Below, piece by piece: positions 32,942-41,024 of a stretch of 64,000 bases of DNA. The position numbers were made by a program, and so were the translations under genes. Origin of the DNA: Erysipelothrix aquatica (lineage in GTDB: Bacteria > Bacillota_I > Bacilli_A > Erysipelotrichales > Erysipelotrichaceae); contig NZ_WTSY02000010.1 in the NCBI RefSeq assembly GCF_009828775.2, forward strand, positions 1 through 64,000. The letters are read 5' to 3'. Within the stretch, counting starts at the first letter, position 1; every line of letters starts with the position of its first letter. Under the pieces are notes generated by a model that saw only the letters and a program-made list of their open reading frames with translations, did no database searches and was not told the DNA's origin.

Positions 32942-34573
32942 ATGAAACATAAGTATACAAATGGACAGATAGTTGAAGGTGTCATAACCGGAATCCAACC
33001 GTACGGTGCTTTTGTTGTCTTAGATGAAGAGACCACTGGTCTTATCCATATCTCAGAAGTTTCGGATGATTTTGTACGTGATATTCGTCAATATATAACA
33101 CAAGGGGAACATATTATTGCGAAGATTATTGATGTGAGTGAAGGTCCTAGTCAATTGCGCTTATCATTGAAAGCATTGAACTATTCTTCACGAAAAGATC
33201 GCACCGATAAAGACAATAAACGACCTTTAGTACCGGACGCTGAGTTGGGTTTTGAAACACTTGAGACAATAATGCCTCGATGGTTGACGCAAAAGGAGAA
33301 AGATATGGTTAAAGTAGATTTAAGTCACGCACTATTAGAAGGTAATGTATTAGATTATCAAGAAGACGTGAATCGTATTCATGAAATGTTACATGCAGGT
33401 ACTGGAAAAGGAAGCGATTATACCGGTTGGTTAGATTGGGCAAATCGCTACGATAAAGATGAATTTGCACGTATCAAAGCTGCTGCTAAACGCATTCAAG
33501 AACAAGCTGATGTTCTCTTAGTATGTGGAATCGGTGGATCATACTTAGGCGCTCGTGCAGCAATTGAAATGCTGCAAGGACCTTATGCACAATCAGACTT
33601 AGAAATAATTTATGTGGGAAATACATTCTCATCAACGGCAATTGTTCGTATCTTGAACTATATTAAAGGGAAACGTGTTGCAGTGAATGTCATCTCCAAA
33701 TCTGGAACAACAACAGAGACAGCACTCGCATTTCGTATGATTCGTCAGCACATGGAAGCTGTCTATGGTGAAGAAGCAGCACAACGCATCTATGCTACAA
33801 CTGATGCAAAGAATGGTCTTTTAAAACCACTAGCCGACGCCAAAGGGTATGAAACATTTGTGATTCCTGATGATATTGGTGGTCGCTTCTCGGTTATTAC
33901 GCCGGTAGGACTTTTACCAATTGCGGCTGCTGGGATTGATATTGATGCACTAATGCAAGGTGTCAAAGACGCTACATTTGAATTTAATACTCCTGACCTT
34001 ACCGCAAACCCTGCTTACACTTATGCAGTAGCACGCCGTATGCTTGAAAAACAAGGGAAGGTTACAGAGATGTTCGTGAGCTACGAAACACACATGCTCT
34101 TTGTTGCTGAATGGTGGAAACAACTCTTCGGCGAATCTGAAGGAAAAGAAGGAAAAGGTATTTTACCTGCAAGTGTCAACTTCTCAACAGACTTGCATTC
34201 AATGGGGCAACACATCCAAGACGGAACCAAAAATATATTTGAAACGGTCGTACTCATCGATAATCCAATCGAAGATATGTTAGTACCTGAAGAATTAAAT
34301 GATCTTGACCAAATGAACTATCTAGCAGGCAAGAGCCTACACTGGATAAACCAAAAAGCATTTGAAGGAACGCTTGAAGCGCATGAAGTTACAGGCGGTG
34401 TTCCTAACATCTTAATTTCAATTGAGAAAGCAGATGCCTATACATTTGGCTATATGGTCTATTTCTTCTTTACGGCACTGGCAATGTCAGTTTACATGCT
34501 GGATGTGAATCCATTTGATCAACCTGGCGTTGAAGTTTACAAAAAGAACATGTTCCGCTTACTGGGAAAATAA
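32942..34573 (+). CDS. pgi: Fusion of an S1 RNA-binding protein (YugI/CvfD type) and glucose-6-phosphate isomerase
   Basis: 543 residues. Residues about 4-80 are an S1 domain (GQIVEGVITGIQPYGAFVVL, then TTGLIHISEVS and RLSLKAL). A spacer ending LGFETLETIMPRWL is the usual C terminus of stand-alone YugI/CvfD proteins. The sequence then continues in frame into a full phosphoglucose isomerase of about 422 residues beginning MVKVDLSHALLEGN. Isomerase landmarks are CGIGGSYLGARA, SKSGTTTETAL, the Glu of GESEGKEGKGILP and the His/Gln region STDLHSMGQHIQDG. The isomerase start (ATG 33305) has its own AAGGAG six bases upstream, so a separate Pgi may also be made. The first ATG at 32936 is too close to GAGG; 32942 is preferred. 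A clean terminator follows. Confidence 0.88.
   Translation: MKHKYTNGQIVEGVITGIQPYGAFVVLDEETTGLIHISEVSDDFVRDIRQYITQGEHIIAKIIDVSEGPSQLRLSLKALNYSSRKDRTDKDNKRPLVPDAELGFETLETIMPRWLTQKEKDMVKVDLSHALLEGNVLDYQEDVNRIHEMLHAGTGKGSDYTGWLDWANRYDKDEFARIKAAAKRIQEQADVLLVCGIGGSYLGARAAIEMLQGPYAQSDLEIIYVGNTFSSTAIVRILNYIKGKRVAVNVISKSGTTTETALAFRMIRQHMEAVYGEEAAQRIYATTDAKNGLLKPLADAKGYETFVIPDDIGGRFSVITPVGLLPIAAAGIDIDALMQGVKDATFEFNTPDLTANPAYTYAVARRMLEKQGKVTEMFVSYETHMLFVAEWWKQLFGESEGKEGKGILPASVNFSTDLHSMGQHIQDGTKNIFETVVLIDNPIEDMLVPEELNDLDQMNYLAGKSLHWINQKAFEGTLEAHEVTGGVPNILISIEKADAYTFGYMVYFFFTALAMSVYMLDVNPFDQPGVEVYKKNMFRLLGK
33293..33307 (+). promoter_or_regulatory. Internal ribosome binding site and start for Pgi
   Basis: AAGGAG (33293-33298) lies six bases before the in-frame ATG at 33305, exactly where the conserved isomerase sequence (MVKVDLSHAL) begins. 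Confidence 0.65.
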
Positions 34574-34581
34574 GTCAAAAC

Positions 34582-34612
34582 AAAACCCTCTATTGATGAT
34601 AGAGGGTTTTTT
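34582..34612 (+). terminator. Terminator of the S1-Pgi gene
   Basis: The stem AAAACCCTCTAT/ATAGAGGGTTTT with a short loop is followed by Ts. Confidence 0.9.
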
Positions 34613-34627
34613 GTGTGTGAGATGACA

Positions 34628-34838
34628 TAAAAAAAAGGAGTTCGACTCCTTGCTTTTATAGTTAGTCTACCAATAGAGATTGATATGAAGAAGATAGACT
34701 AAACGGAAGTTCAATTGGAGATTGATTCTATTATGCATGTAATGGCACTTACATGGATATTATTATAAGACTTCCGAAAGTTATTGTTCTAACGCCTACC
34801 AAAACATTAGAAACGATTTAACTTACAAGATTATTATA
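34628..34838 (-). ncRNA. Candidate structured small RNA
   Basis: This 380-base gap between pgi and msrA has no gene of normal size. On the minus strand a TATAAT (complementary to 34833-34838) would start an RNA near 34826. It ends in a strong terminator (stem AAGGAGT/ACTCCTT, loop CGA, then a long T run, 34628-34652). Between them are three hairpins in series: CTAATG/CGTTAG, a long GGAAGT/ACTTCC arm with an inner CATGTAA/TTACATG stem, and TTAGTCTA/TAGACTAA. The unpaired parts repeat ATCAATCTC twice. msrA has its own terminator upstream of this promoter, so this is a separate unit of roughly 195 bases. The family is not recognised; it does not fold as a single 6S-like rod. Confidence 0.5.
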
Positions 34839-34911
34839 CACAATATTTGAGAGAAAACATAACAAATGACTGTGCTTTGATAATAATTTATTAAAAGTGA
34901 TCTAAAATAAT

Positions 34912-34939
34912 AAAAAAAGCAACGTTTCAACGTTACTTT
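34912..34939 (-). terminator. Terminator of msrA
   Basis: On the minus strand the stem AAAGTAACGTT/AACGTTgCTTT is followed by seven Ts, just after the msrA stop. Confidence 0.8.
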
Positions 34940-34953
34940 GTGAAAAATATACT

Positions 34954-35481
34954 TTACTTTGTATAATTATCTTTCAATTCATCGGCATTTGCGACACTAA
35001 AGTCAACATGGCAGTACCCACCAGGGTTCACATTTAGATAAAGCTGATGCTCATCTTCTGCGATTGTAAAGTTTTCAAGAGCCTGAACTTCCACAGCAAG
35101 TGGACCATCAATTGATGATGCAAGTATCGCAATGGTCGCCTCGATAATGGTTCGGTCATTATCATCAGTATAGTAAATACCGGTTCGATATTGGGTACCA
35201 ATGTCGTTGCCTTGGCGGTTTAGGGATGTGGGATCAATAATTCGGAAGAGGTGATCAATGATTGCCTCCAATGATAACACGACAGGATCATAAACGAGTT
35301 CAACCGTTTCTGTGTGACCCGTCGTACCTGAACAAACGTCGCGATACGATACACCATCACGGATACCATTGGCGTACCCAACTTTGGTATTCACTGTACC
35401 TTTGAGGCGTCTGAAGTATTCTTCTACACCCCAGAAGCAACCACCAGCTAAATAGATTTTTCGTGTTGTATTGGACATCAT
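34954..35481 (-). CDS. msrA: Peptide methionine sulfoxide reductase MsrA
   Basis: 175 residues. MsrA reduces methionine-S-sulfoxide in proteins, repairing oxidative damage. The catalytic Cys is in GGCFWGVEEYF near the N terminus, and a resolving Cys is in NVNPGGYCHVDF near the C terminus. GYANG, Y-R-DVCSGTTGHTE and the TQYRTGIYY segment are family-typical. Two adjacent ATGs (35481 and 35478) follow AAGGAGGA; either may be used. An upstream leader carries a structured element and an intrinsic terminator, so expression may depend on attenuation. No msrB is adjacent. Confidence 0.94.
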   Translation of the reverse strand: MMSNTTRKIYLAGGCFWGVEEYFRRLKGTVNTKVGYANGIRDGVSYRDVCSGTTGHTETVELVYDPVVLSLEAIIDHLFRIIDPTSLNRQGNDIGTQYRTGIYYTDDNDRTIIEATIAILASSIDGPLAVEVQALENFTIAEDEHQLYLNVNPGGYCHVDFSVANADELKDNYTK

Positions 35482-35541
35482 GTATCCTCCTTTTCAAAAA
35501 TTGTAGCACAAAGCTAACCATTTCATGGACATTTCGCTCAT

Positions 35542-35655
35542 AAAAAAAGAGGTCGTAATGACCTCGATGAGGGCTCAGTGGTCTAGGCTGGCCGTTCTCA
35601 AATACCAGTGATGGAGATCCTAGGTACTTGCCGAGCATGCGCTCTTGGTATTATA
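35542..35655 (-). ncRNA. Candidate leader RNA or riboswitch-like element upstream of msrA
   Basis: On the minus strand a TATAAT (complementary to 35650-35655) would start an RNA near 35643. About 75 bases fold into a long irregular hairpin (GCTC/GAGC, CTAGG/CCTAG and CTGG/CCAG stems with an asymmetric loop ATCTCCATCA). An intrinsic terminator follows (GAGGTC/GACCTC, then seven Ts, 35542-35565), about 60 bases before the msrA start. This is either an attenuated msrA leader or a free small RNA. It shares the ordered words CCTAG(G)ATCTC and GAACGGCC with a second candidate at 63165. The family is not recognised. Confidence 0.5.
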
Positions 35656-35751
35656 CTATCCTTTAAGTATCTAGTTTTCGTCAATGATACGTTAAATTTA
35701 GGTTAATTTGGATAAATTATGATACAATTTGAAACAACTTGGAGGTTTTCT

Positions 35752-36489
35752 ATGAAAAGTGAATTAATCAATTTTAGAGATTTTGGTGGGTATCCGACAC
35801 AGGATGGCCGTTTTATTAAAGAAGCAATCTTTTTCCGTTGTGGATCATATCGTGATCTTACAGAGGAAGATCGTGACTACATTCGTTCGTTAAACATTCA
35901 AAACTTATGTGATTACCGAGAAGTGAGTGAGCTTGATCGAGACGAACTTCGCGAAACGTTTGCGAAGAAAGTTTATACTATTTCAGCATCTGAACATCTC
36001 GGAGGCTTTGAAGATGATAAGAACCTTCCATACACAGCCTTGTCATCAGAAGATATGGAAGTTTTCTATACTAAATTAGTATTTGATAATCCGGCATACA
36101 TCAATGTCTTCCAAATACTACAAGAAGAGAATTCAGTTCCTTATCTTCATAACTGTACAGCAGGTAAAGATCGGACCGGTGTTGGTACGGCACTCATTCA
36201 GTTAGCGCTTGGAATGAGCGAAGAAGATGTTCTCTTTGATTTCTTGAAATCAATTCAAGCCTTTGATGCGATCGTGGAAAACGAAGTTCGTCGCTTGAAA
36301 TATGGTCGTAGTATTGAAACCTTATATCACAAAATGCCAGGACTAATTGTGAAACCTTCGTACTTAAATGCGGCACTGGATACGATTAAAGCCAAACATG
36401 GAACATATGATGCATACTTCGAAGCAGAGTATGGATTAACAGCAGATAAAATCGCGGCACTTCGTGACCGTTTCACAGAAACACGTTAA
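35752..36489 (+). CDS. Tyrosine/dual-specificity protein phosphatase, IphP-like
   Basis: 245 residues. The N terminus INFRDFGGYPTQDGRFIKE and RCGSYRDLTEED is the NFRDLGG module typical of the Y_phosphatase3 family. The active-site P-loop is HNCTAGKDRTGVG (Cys-x5-Arg), with Lys-Asp-Arg as in IphP and Listeria LipA-type enzymes that act on phosphotyrosine and phosphoinositides. No signal peptide is seen, so it is cytosolic. The ATG at 35752 follows GGAGG; an ATG 11 codons earlier has no site. It is a single-gene unit with a terminator after the stop. The substrate is unknown. Confidence 0.85.
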   Translation: MKSELINFRDFGGYPTQDGRFIKEAIFFRCGSYRDLTEEDRDYIRSLNIQNLCDYREVSELDRDELRETFAKKVYTISASEHLGGFEDDKNLPYTALSSEDMEVFYTKLVFDNPAYINVFQILQEENSVPYLHNCTAGKDRTGVGTALIQLALGMSEEDVLFDFLKSIQAFDAIVENEVRRLKYGRSIETLYHKMPGLIVKPSYLNAALDTIKAKHGTYDAYFEAEYGLTADKIAALRDRFTETR

Positions 36490-36514
36490 AAGACATCTTC
36501 GGATGTCTTTTCTT
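36487..36514 (+). terminator. Terminator of the phosphatase gene
   Basis: The stem AAAAGACATC/GATGTCTTTT with loop TTCG is followed by T-rich sequence. Confidence 0.85.
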
Positions 36515-36516
36515 AT

Positions 36517-36542
36517 ATAAAAACACTCCCGAGGGAGTGTTA
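36517..36542 (-). terminator. Terminator of the nrdD-nrdG operon
   Basis: On the minus strand the stem AACACTCCC/GGGAGTGTT is followed by Ts; it overlaps the nrdG stop. Confidence 0.75.
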
Positions 36543-37085
36543 AATAAAGATATCATGGTCTCGGTCTGATTCATCCTCAACGGGATCAACAAAGACAGTA
36601 GAGACAACAACTTTTCCAGCTGCAAGAGATTGTGGGACATCAATAATTCGTTGATTTGACGAGCCCCGAAAGAGTGCTGCCATGCTTTTCTTACGAATCA
36701 TAAACCGCCCATCAATTAAAATATCCAAACAGCCTAAGAATTTTTGAACATAAGGATCTTGATGTCGCATAAGGGCTTCATATTTAAAACCTGTGTAGGA
36801 CCAAAGGTTGTACCCTTCTTCTTTGAGTCTTTTAGCAATTAGATATAATGCCTCTGCTTGAATAAACGGTTCACCACCAGAAAATGTTACTTTACCGAGA
36901 TTAGCATCTAAAACTTGAGTAATCACATCGTCAACTGCGATAAGTTCACCACCATCGTACGGTATCGATTTTTGATTGTGGCAACCAGGGCAATTATGTG
37001 GACATCCTTGTGTGAAAATTACGGATCGGATGCCTTCTCCATCCACTATTGAATCTGAAATGAAGGATGAAAGTCTTATGTTCAT
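36540..37085 (-). CDS. nrdG: Anaerobic ribonucleoside-triphosphate reductase activating protein
   Basis: 181 residues. This radical SAM enzyme uses a [4Fe-4S] cluster and S-adenosylmethionine to create the glycyl radical on NrdD. The cluster motif CPHNCPGCHN (Cys-x3-Cys-x2-Cys) and VTFSGGEPF, the SAM-binding GGE motif, are clear, and IVDGEGIRSVIFTQG is family-typical. The start overlaps the nrdD stop by four bases, so translation is coupled. It is the last gene before the operon terminator. The C terminus is acidic and lacks other domains. Confidence 0.95.
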   Translation of the reverse strand: MNIRLSSFISDSIVDGEGIRSVIFTQGCPHNCPGCHNQKSIPYDGGELIAVDDVITQVLDANLGKVTFSGGEPFIQAEALYLIAKRLKEEGYNLWSYTGFKYEALMRHQDPYVQKFLGCLDILIDGRFMIRKKSMAALFRGSSNQRIIDVPQSLAAGKVVVSTVFVDPVEDESDRDHDIFI

Positions 37086-39409
37086 AGACTATGTTTTACA
37101 CGTTCACTTTCTTCTGAACGTTTTGCATCGTTAAAGCGGTCCAGTGTTCCAACGAGGTACCCGGTGATACGACGGATGCGTTCAAAACCGTAATCTCCCT
37201 CAGATTCGTGACGGCCACAGCTTGGACATTCGTCATTAATAATTCCAGTATAACCACATGCTGGATCACGATCTACTGGGTGGTTAATCGCACCATATCC
37301 GATTTCAGAATCGTGCATCATACGTACGACTTCTTCGAATGCTTCAAGGTTTTGTGTCGTATCGCCATCGAGTTCCACATAACTGATATGACCACCGTTT
37401 GTGAGTGCGTGATACGGTGCTTCGATTGCGAGTTTGTCTTTAATTGAAATGTCATAATAAACGGGTACATGGAATGAATTGGTGTAGAAGGAGCGATCTG
37501 TTACATCCTCGATACTTCCAAAAATCGAACGATCAATACTTACGAAGCGTCCGGATAAACCTTCAGCAGGTGTTGCAATTAATGAGAAATTGAGGTGTGT
37601 TTCTTCCGTAAAGGCATCAGCACGATCACGCATGTGTTGAATAATTTCTAATCCAAGACGCTGTGCTTCTTCACTTTCACCGTGATGTTGACCAATTAAT
37701 GCTTTCAAACATTCAGCAAGGCCGATGAATCCAAATGCCAAAGAACCGTGTTTCAATACTTTATGCAAGTTGTCTTTTGGTTTCAGTGATTTTGAGTTCT
37801 TCCAAACGCCTTGACCTAATAAGAACTTAAAGTTTGCGACCGATTTTCCACATTGGATACGGTAACGTTCAAGAAGTTGGTACTTCGTCAGATCAATGAG
37901 GTGATCTAATTCTTCATAGAAACCTTCAATGTCTGGGGTTTCATGCGTAAGAATTCCGTGTTTGATTCCTAAGCGAACAAGGTTAATTGAGGTAAAGCTA
38001 AGGTTACCACGCCCAATTACTTCTTCGTTTTCGGGGTCATTGATATCACTCATGACTCGAGTACGACATCCCATATAGGTAATCTCTGTTTCATAGCGGC
38101 CTTCTTTATAATATTGTTTATTGAAGGGACTATCGATGAAGGAGAAGTTAGGGAAAAGACGCTTAGCTGAAACTTTAATAGCAAGTTTGAAGAGATCATA
38201 GTTAATATCTTCAGGGAAGTAGTTAATACCTTCTTTTACTTTGAAAATCGCAATTGGGAAAATTGGTGTTTCCCCTTTTCCAAGACCTTTGTCGAGTGCT
38301 TTAAGATAATTCTCGACAACCATCCGACCTTCAGGAGTAATATCTGTACCAAAGTTTATCGAACTAAATGGTACTTGCGCACCTGCACGTGAATGCATGG
38401 TATTTAAATTGTGGATAAATGCTTCCATAGCTTGGAAGGTGATACGGTCTGTAACACGTAGCGCTTTATCATACGCTTTATCAATAATCTGGAGAGACTT
38501 TTCGTCATCTTTAACGAATTTACCAAAATCTTTGGTATCAATGGTTAGTGAATCTAATTTGTCGATATGTTTGATGATGCCTTTAATATCGGCAGCTTCA
38601 AGTAAATCGGCAATTTCAAGGAAGTCATAAACACGTTGTTTGAGTTGTTTCTTGAAAGTGAGTAGTACGCCAGGCGCCATGTAATGATCAAAGGCAGGGA
38701 TACTTTGTCCACCATGTTGATCGTTTTGGTTTGATTGAATCGCAATAGCAGCAAGTGCGGTATACGACATAATGTCTCGTGGAGAACGGAGATGACCGTG
38801 TCCTGTTGAGAATCCATTTTCAAAAAGTTGTTCGAGATTGATTTGGTTGCAAGTAGTTGTTCCCATTGGAAGGAAGTCCATATCATGAATATGAATTTGA
38901 CCAGAGTCATGGGCTTCATAAAAATCTTCATCCATTTGATAGGCTTTCGCAAATTCTTTAGAAATGGTCGAACCAAATTGGAGCATCATACCCATTGGAC
39001 TGTTTCCATCAACGTTGGCATTTTCGCGTTTATCGTCATTATCAATGGCTTCTTTTTGGTTCAATTTTTCAATCGCTTTGAGGAATTTGTGTTGTTTTGA
39101 AATAAAAATCTTACGGGATTCGTTACGACGGTTTCGATAGGACGCAAAGGACTCGTAAACATCCGTAAAGTTTTGACGCAGTAATTCACGCTCAATTAAA
39201 TCCTGTATGTGTTCAATCGAGATATACTCTTCACGTTTGGATAGTTCTTCGATTTGTGTCAATACAGCATTATAGACGTGGTTGACATCATCGCCGCTAT
39301 ACTTGTCAGACTCTAATGAGTCAAAGCCTTTTTTGATTGCGACCGCAATCTTTTCACCATTAAATTTGGCCTTTTGGTTGTCACGTTTTAAGATAATTAT
39401 GTTAGTCAT
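37082..39409 (-). CDS. nrdD: Anaerobic (class III) ribonucleoside-triphosphate reductase
   Basis: 775 residues. It reduces ribonucleoside triphosphates to deoxy forms without oxygen, using a glycyl radical. An N-terminal ATP-cone (about 1-95) is the allosteric site. The barrel includes QSNQNDQHGGQSIPAFDHYM and SRAGAQVPFSSINFGTD. The C-terminal zinc site has Cys pairs in ACGYTG and CPSCG, and the glycyl radical loop reads RRITGYLVGTLDRF (usually RVCGYLG). It is followed by nrdG in an operon. I searched upstream for NrdR-type boxes and saw none convincing. The start at 39409 has a GGGAGGG site. The organism can therefore make DNA precursors anaerobically. Confidence 0.95.
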   Translation of the reverse strand: MTNIIILKRDNQKAKFNGEKIAVAIKKGFDSLESDKYSGDDVNHVYNAVLTQIEELSKREEYISIEHIQDLIERELLRQNFTDVYESFASYRNRRNESRKIFISKQHKFLKAIEKLNQKEAIDNDDKRENANVDGNSPMGMMLQFGSTISKEFAKAYQMDEDFYEAHDSGQIHIHDMDFLPMGTTTCNQINLEQLFENGFSTGHGHLRSPRDIMSYTALAAIAIQSNQNDQHGGQSIPAFDHYMAPGVLLTFKKQLKQRVYDFLEIADLLEAADIKGIIKHIDKLDSLTIDTKDFGKFVKDDEKSLQIIDKAYDKALRVTDRITFQAMEAFIHNLNTMHSRAGAQVPFSSINFGTDITPEGRMVVENYLKALDKGLGKGETPIFPIAIFKVKEGINYFPEDINYDLFKLAIKVSAKRLFPNFSFIDSPFNKQYYKEGRYETEITYMGCRTRVMSDINDPENEEVIGRGNLSFTSINLVRLGIKHGILTHETPDIEGFYEELDHLIDLTKYQLLERYRIQCGKSVANFKFLLGQGVWKNSKSLKPKDNLHKVLKHGSLAFGFIGLAECLKALIGQHHGESEEAQRLGLEIIQHMRDRADAFTEETHLNFSLIATPAEGLSGRFVSIDRSIFGSIEDVTDRSFYTNSFHVPVYYDISIKDKLAIEAPYHALTNGGHISYVELDGDTTQNLEAFEEVVRMMHDSEIGYGAINHPVDRDPACGYTGIINDECPSCGRHESEGDYGFERIRRITGYLVGTLDRFNDAKRSEESERVKHSL

Positions 39410-39543
39410 GTAGTGCGACCCTCCCTAATGTATCTATCATAAATAATTAAAAATAAAAAGGCTATCAAATCTCGGGTGTAAATCGATAGTACATCATTTC
39501 ACAAACTTTAAAGTTAAATATTTAACGATAAAAATTAAACTTA

Positions 39544-39552
39544 TGCTATACT
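39544..39552 (+). promoter_or_regulatory. Extended -10 promoter of the small HTH gene
   Basis: TGCTATACT (39544-39552) is an extended -10 located 22 bases before the ATG; no good -35 is present. Confidence 0.55.
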
Positions 39553-39574
39553 TTGTTAAAGAGGAGGGGTTTTT

Positions 39575-39781
39575 ATGATTATTGTTAGGTTAGATCGGGT
39601 CATGGCGGATCGTAAAATGACACTGCGGGAACTCTCGGAGCGAACGCAAATTTCTGAGGTCAATCTCTCGAAATTAAAAAATTCAAAGGTGAAGGCAATT
39701 CGCTTCACGACTTTGAATTCGATTTGTACAGAATTAAAATGTCAGCCTCGAGACATCTTAGAGTTTGTTTACGATCTCTAA
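39575..39781 (+). CDS. Small XRE-family helix-turn-helix regulator (YozG-like)
   Basis: 68 residues, made up of one Cro/CI-type HTH: RLDRVMADRKMTLRELSERT, then ISEVNLSKLKNSKVKAIRFT and ELKCQPRDILEF. This compact form is common in Gram-positive bacteria as an orphan regulator. A GAGGAGGGG site precedes the ATG. It is divergent from nrdD (about 165 bases between starts), and its last 24 bases overlap the 3' end of the convergent MalY/PatB gene. Its targets are unknown; the divergent nrdDG operon is the closest candidate. Confidence 0.85.
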   Translation: MIIVRLDRVMADRKMTLRELSERTQISEVNLSKLKNSKVKAIRFTTLNSICTELKCQPRDILEFVYDL

Positions 39782-40918
39782 GACACGGTCACATGCTTCG
39801 ACGATGTATCGTTGTGGGCCTGCAAGGTTCATCCGTAGGAAACCAGCACCGTTGGCACCAAATGCCTCACCATCGCTTGCAAAGAAATACGCTTCAGACT
39901 CGAGTCGTTGTAATAACGCAGGGTCTTTTTTTATGACTTCTCGGAAATCCATCCAAATAAGATATGTTGCTTCAAGGGGAGAAACGATAATATCAGTTGC
40001 GGCAAAACGCTCGGTAACGATTGCGGCATTCGCTTCAATTTCCTGAAGGGCTTGATCTAACCACGGTTGTCCCTTTCGATATGCAACTTCAGCAGCTTGA
40101 ATCGCAAGCGCATTTGCACCAAGGGTTCCGTATCGTTCGCCATGATTGACGAATTGGTGGCGAAGTCGTTCATCTTTTATAATAATATTAGAAATTTTTA
40201 ATCCTGCGAGATTAAAAGTCTTGCTGACCGATGTACAGATGATAGCCTGTGGGTCAAGGGTCCCATAACTCACATGTTGGTGTCCAGAGAGTGTTAAGTC
40301 GGCATGAATCTCATCAGAAATTACAGGGACATTATATTGAAGACTCAGTGCGTGGATGCGCTCAAGCTCATCACGTGTCCAAACACGGCCAATTGGATTA
40401 TGAGGATGACACATAATCATGACAGTATTTGCAGGGTCTTTAAACTTCGCCTCAAGATCTTCAAAATCAATACTGTATATACCGTTCTGATTGATAAGAT
40501 CCGATGTAGCTGGAACTCGGTGAACTGCTTCCAACATTTTGAAAAAAGAATGGTAGACAGGCGTCAATAAAATAACCCCATCACCTTCAGTTGTCATAAC
40601 CTCTAAAGCCATTTTGATTGCAGTAATGACACCAGGTGTCGTGATAATATCATCACAGTGAATATCGAGGTGGTAGTGATTGTGCATCCATTGGCATACA
40701 GCTTTAGTATACGTTTTAGACGCTTTCGTATATCCTAATATATCTTCAGCTAGGTAAGTCTGTAGGGTATGCGTAATGATGGGGTCTGTTTGCCACTCCA
40801 TTTCCGCAACCGTAAAGGGCATGATGTCCATTGCTTCAGTTTCTGGAAAAGCTTCTAACATTGCATCCCACTTGTAACTACGCCCAAAGCGTTTAATCGC
40901 ATTATGATTAAAGTTCAT
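39758..40918 (-). CDS. MalY/PatB-type PLP-dependent C-S lyase (cystathionine beta-lyase-like aminotransferase)
   Basis: 386 residues, fold type I. The PLP lysine is in CTSVSKTFNLAGLKISN, and the preceding Asp is in VISDEIHADLTL. MCHPHNPIGRVWTRDEL and the N-terminal FGRSYKWDAM fit the MalY/PatB branch. These enzymes cleave cystathionine or cysteine C-S bonds to yield homocysteine or sulfide, pyruvate and ammonia; some act as regulators. The start at 40918 has GGAGG upstream. The end overlaps the convergent HTH gene by 24 bases. No methionine or cysteine genes are adjacent. Confidence 0.88.
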   Translation of the reverse strand: MNFNHNAIKRFGRSYKWDAMLEAFPETEAMDIMPFTVAEMEWQTDPIITHTLQTYLAEDILGYTKASKTYTKAVCQWMHNHYHLDIHCDDIITTPGVITAIKMALEVMTTEGDGVILLTPVYHSFFKMLEAVHRVPATSDLINQNGIYSIDFEDLEAKFKDPANTVMIMCHPHNPIGRVWTRDELERIHALSLQYNVPVISDEIHADLTLSGHQHVSYGTLDPQAIICTSVSKTFNLAGLKISNIIIKDERLRHQFVNHGERYGTLGANALAIQAAEVAYRKGQPWLDQALQEIEANAAIVTERFAATDIIVSPLEATYLIWMDFREVIKKDPALLQRLESEAYFFASDGEAFGANGAGFLRMNLAGPQRYIVEACDRVLEIVNKL

Positions 40919-41024
40919 TGTTATCGATCCTCCATAATAGTTTAATCATAACAAATATCATCGAGAAATCGTAAGAATTCGCTTAACATGTTATACTCGA
41001 AATATTAAGGCTACGGAGGAACGT

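Noticed and set aside
34680..34790. Two short plus-strand frames with GAGATTGAT ahead of ATG
   Set aside because: They would encode only 5 and 11 residues, lie after the pgi terminator without a promoter, and are better explained as stems of the minus-strand RNA.
34628..34838. 6S RNA
   Set aside because: The candidate has three separate hairpins in series and only a weak end-to-end stem, not one long rod with a central bubble.
35542..35655. SRP RNA or SAM riboswitch
   Set aside because: Neither the conserved SRP tip (GGAA-type tetraloop with its A/G-rich internal loops) nor the S-box core is visible. I keep it as unassigned.
39410..39574. NrdR boxes upstream of nrdD
   Set aside because: Looked for pairs of the ACACTATATATTGTGT-like box; none found that would support NrdR control.
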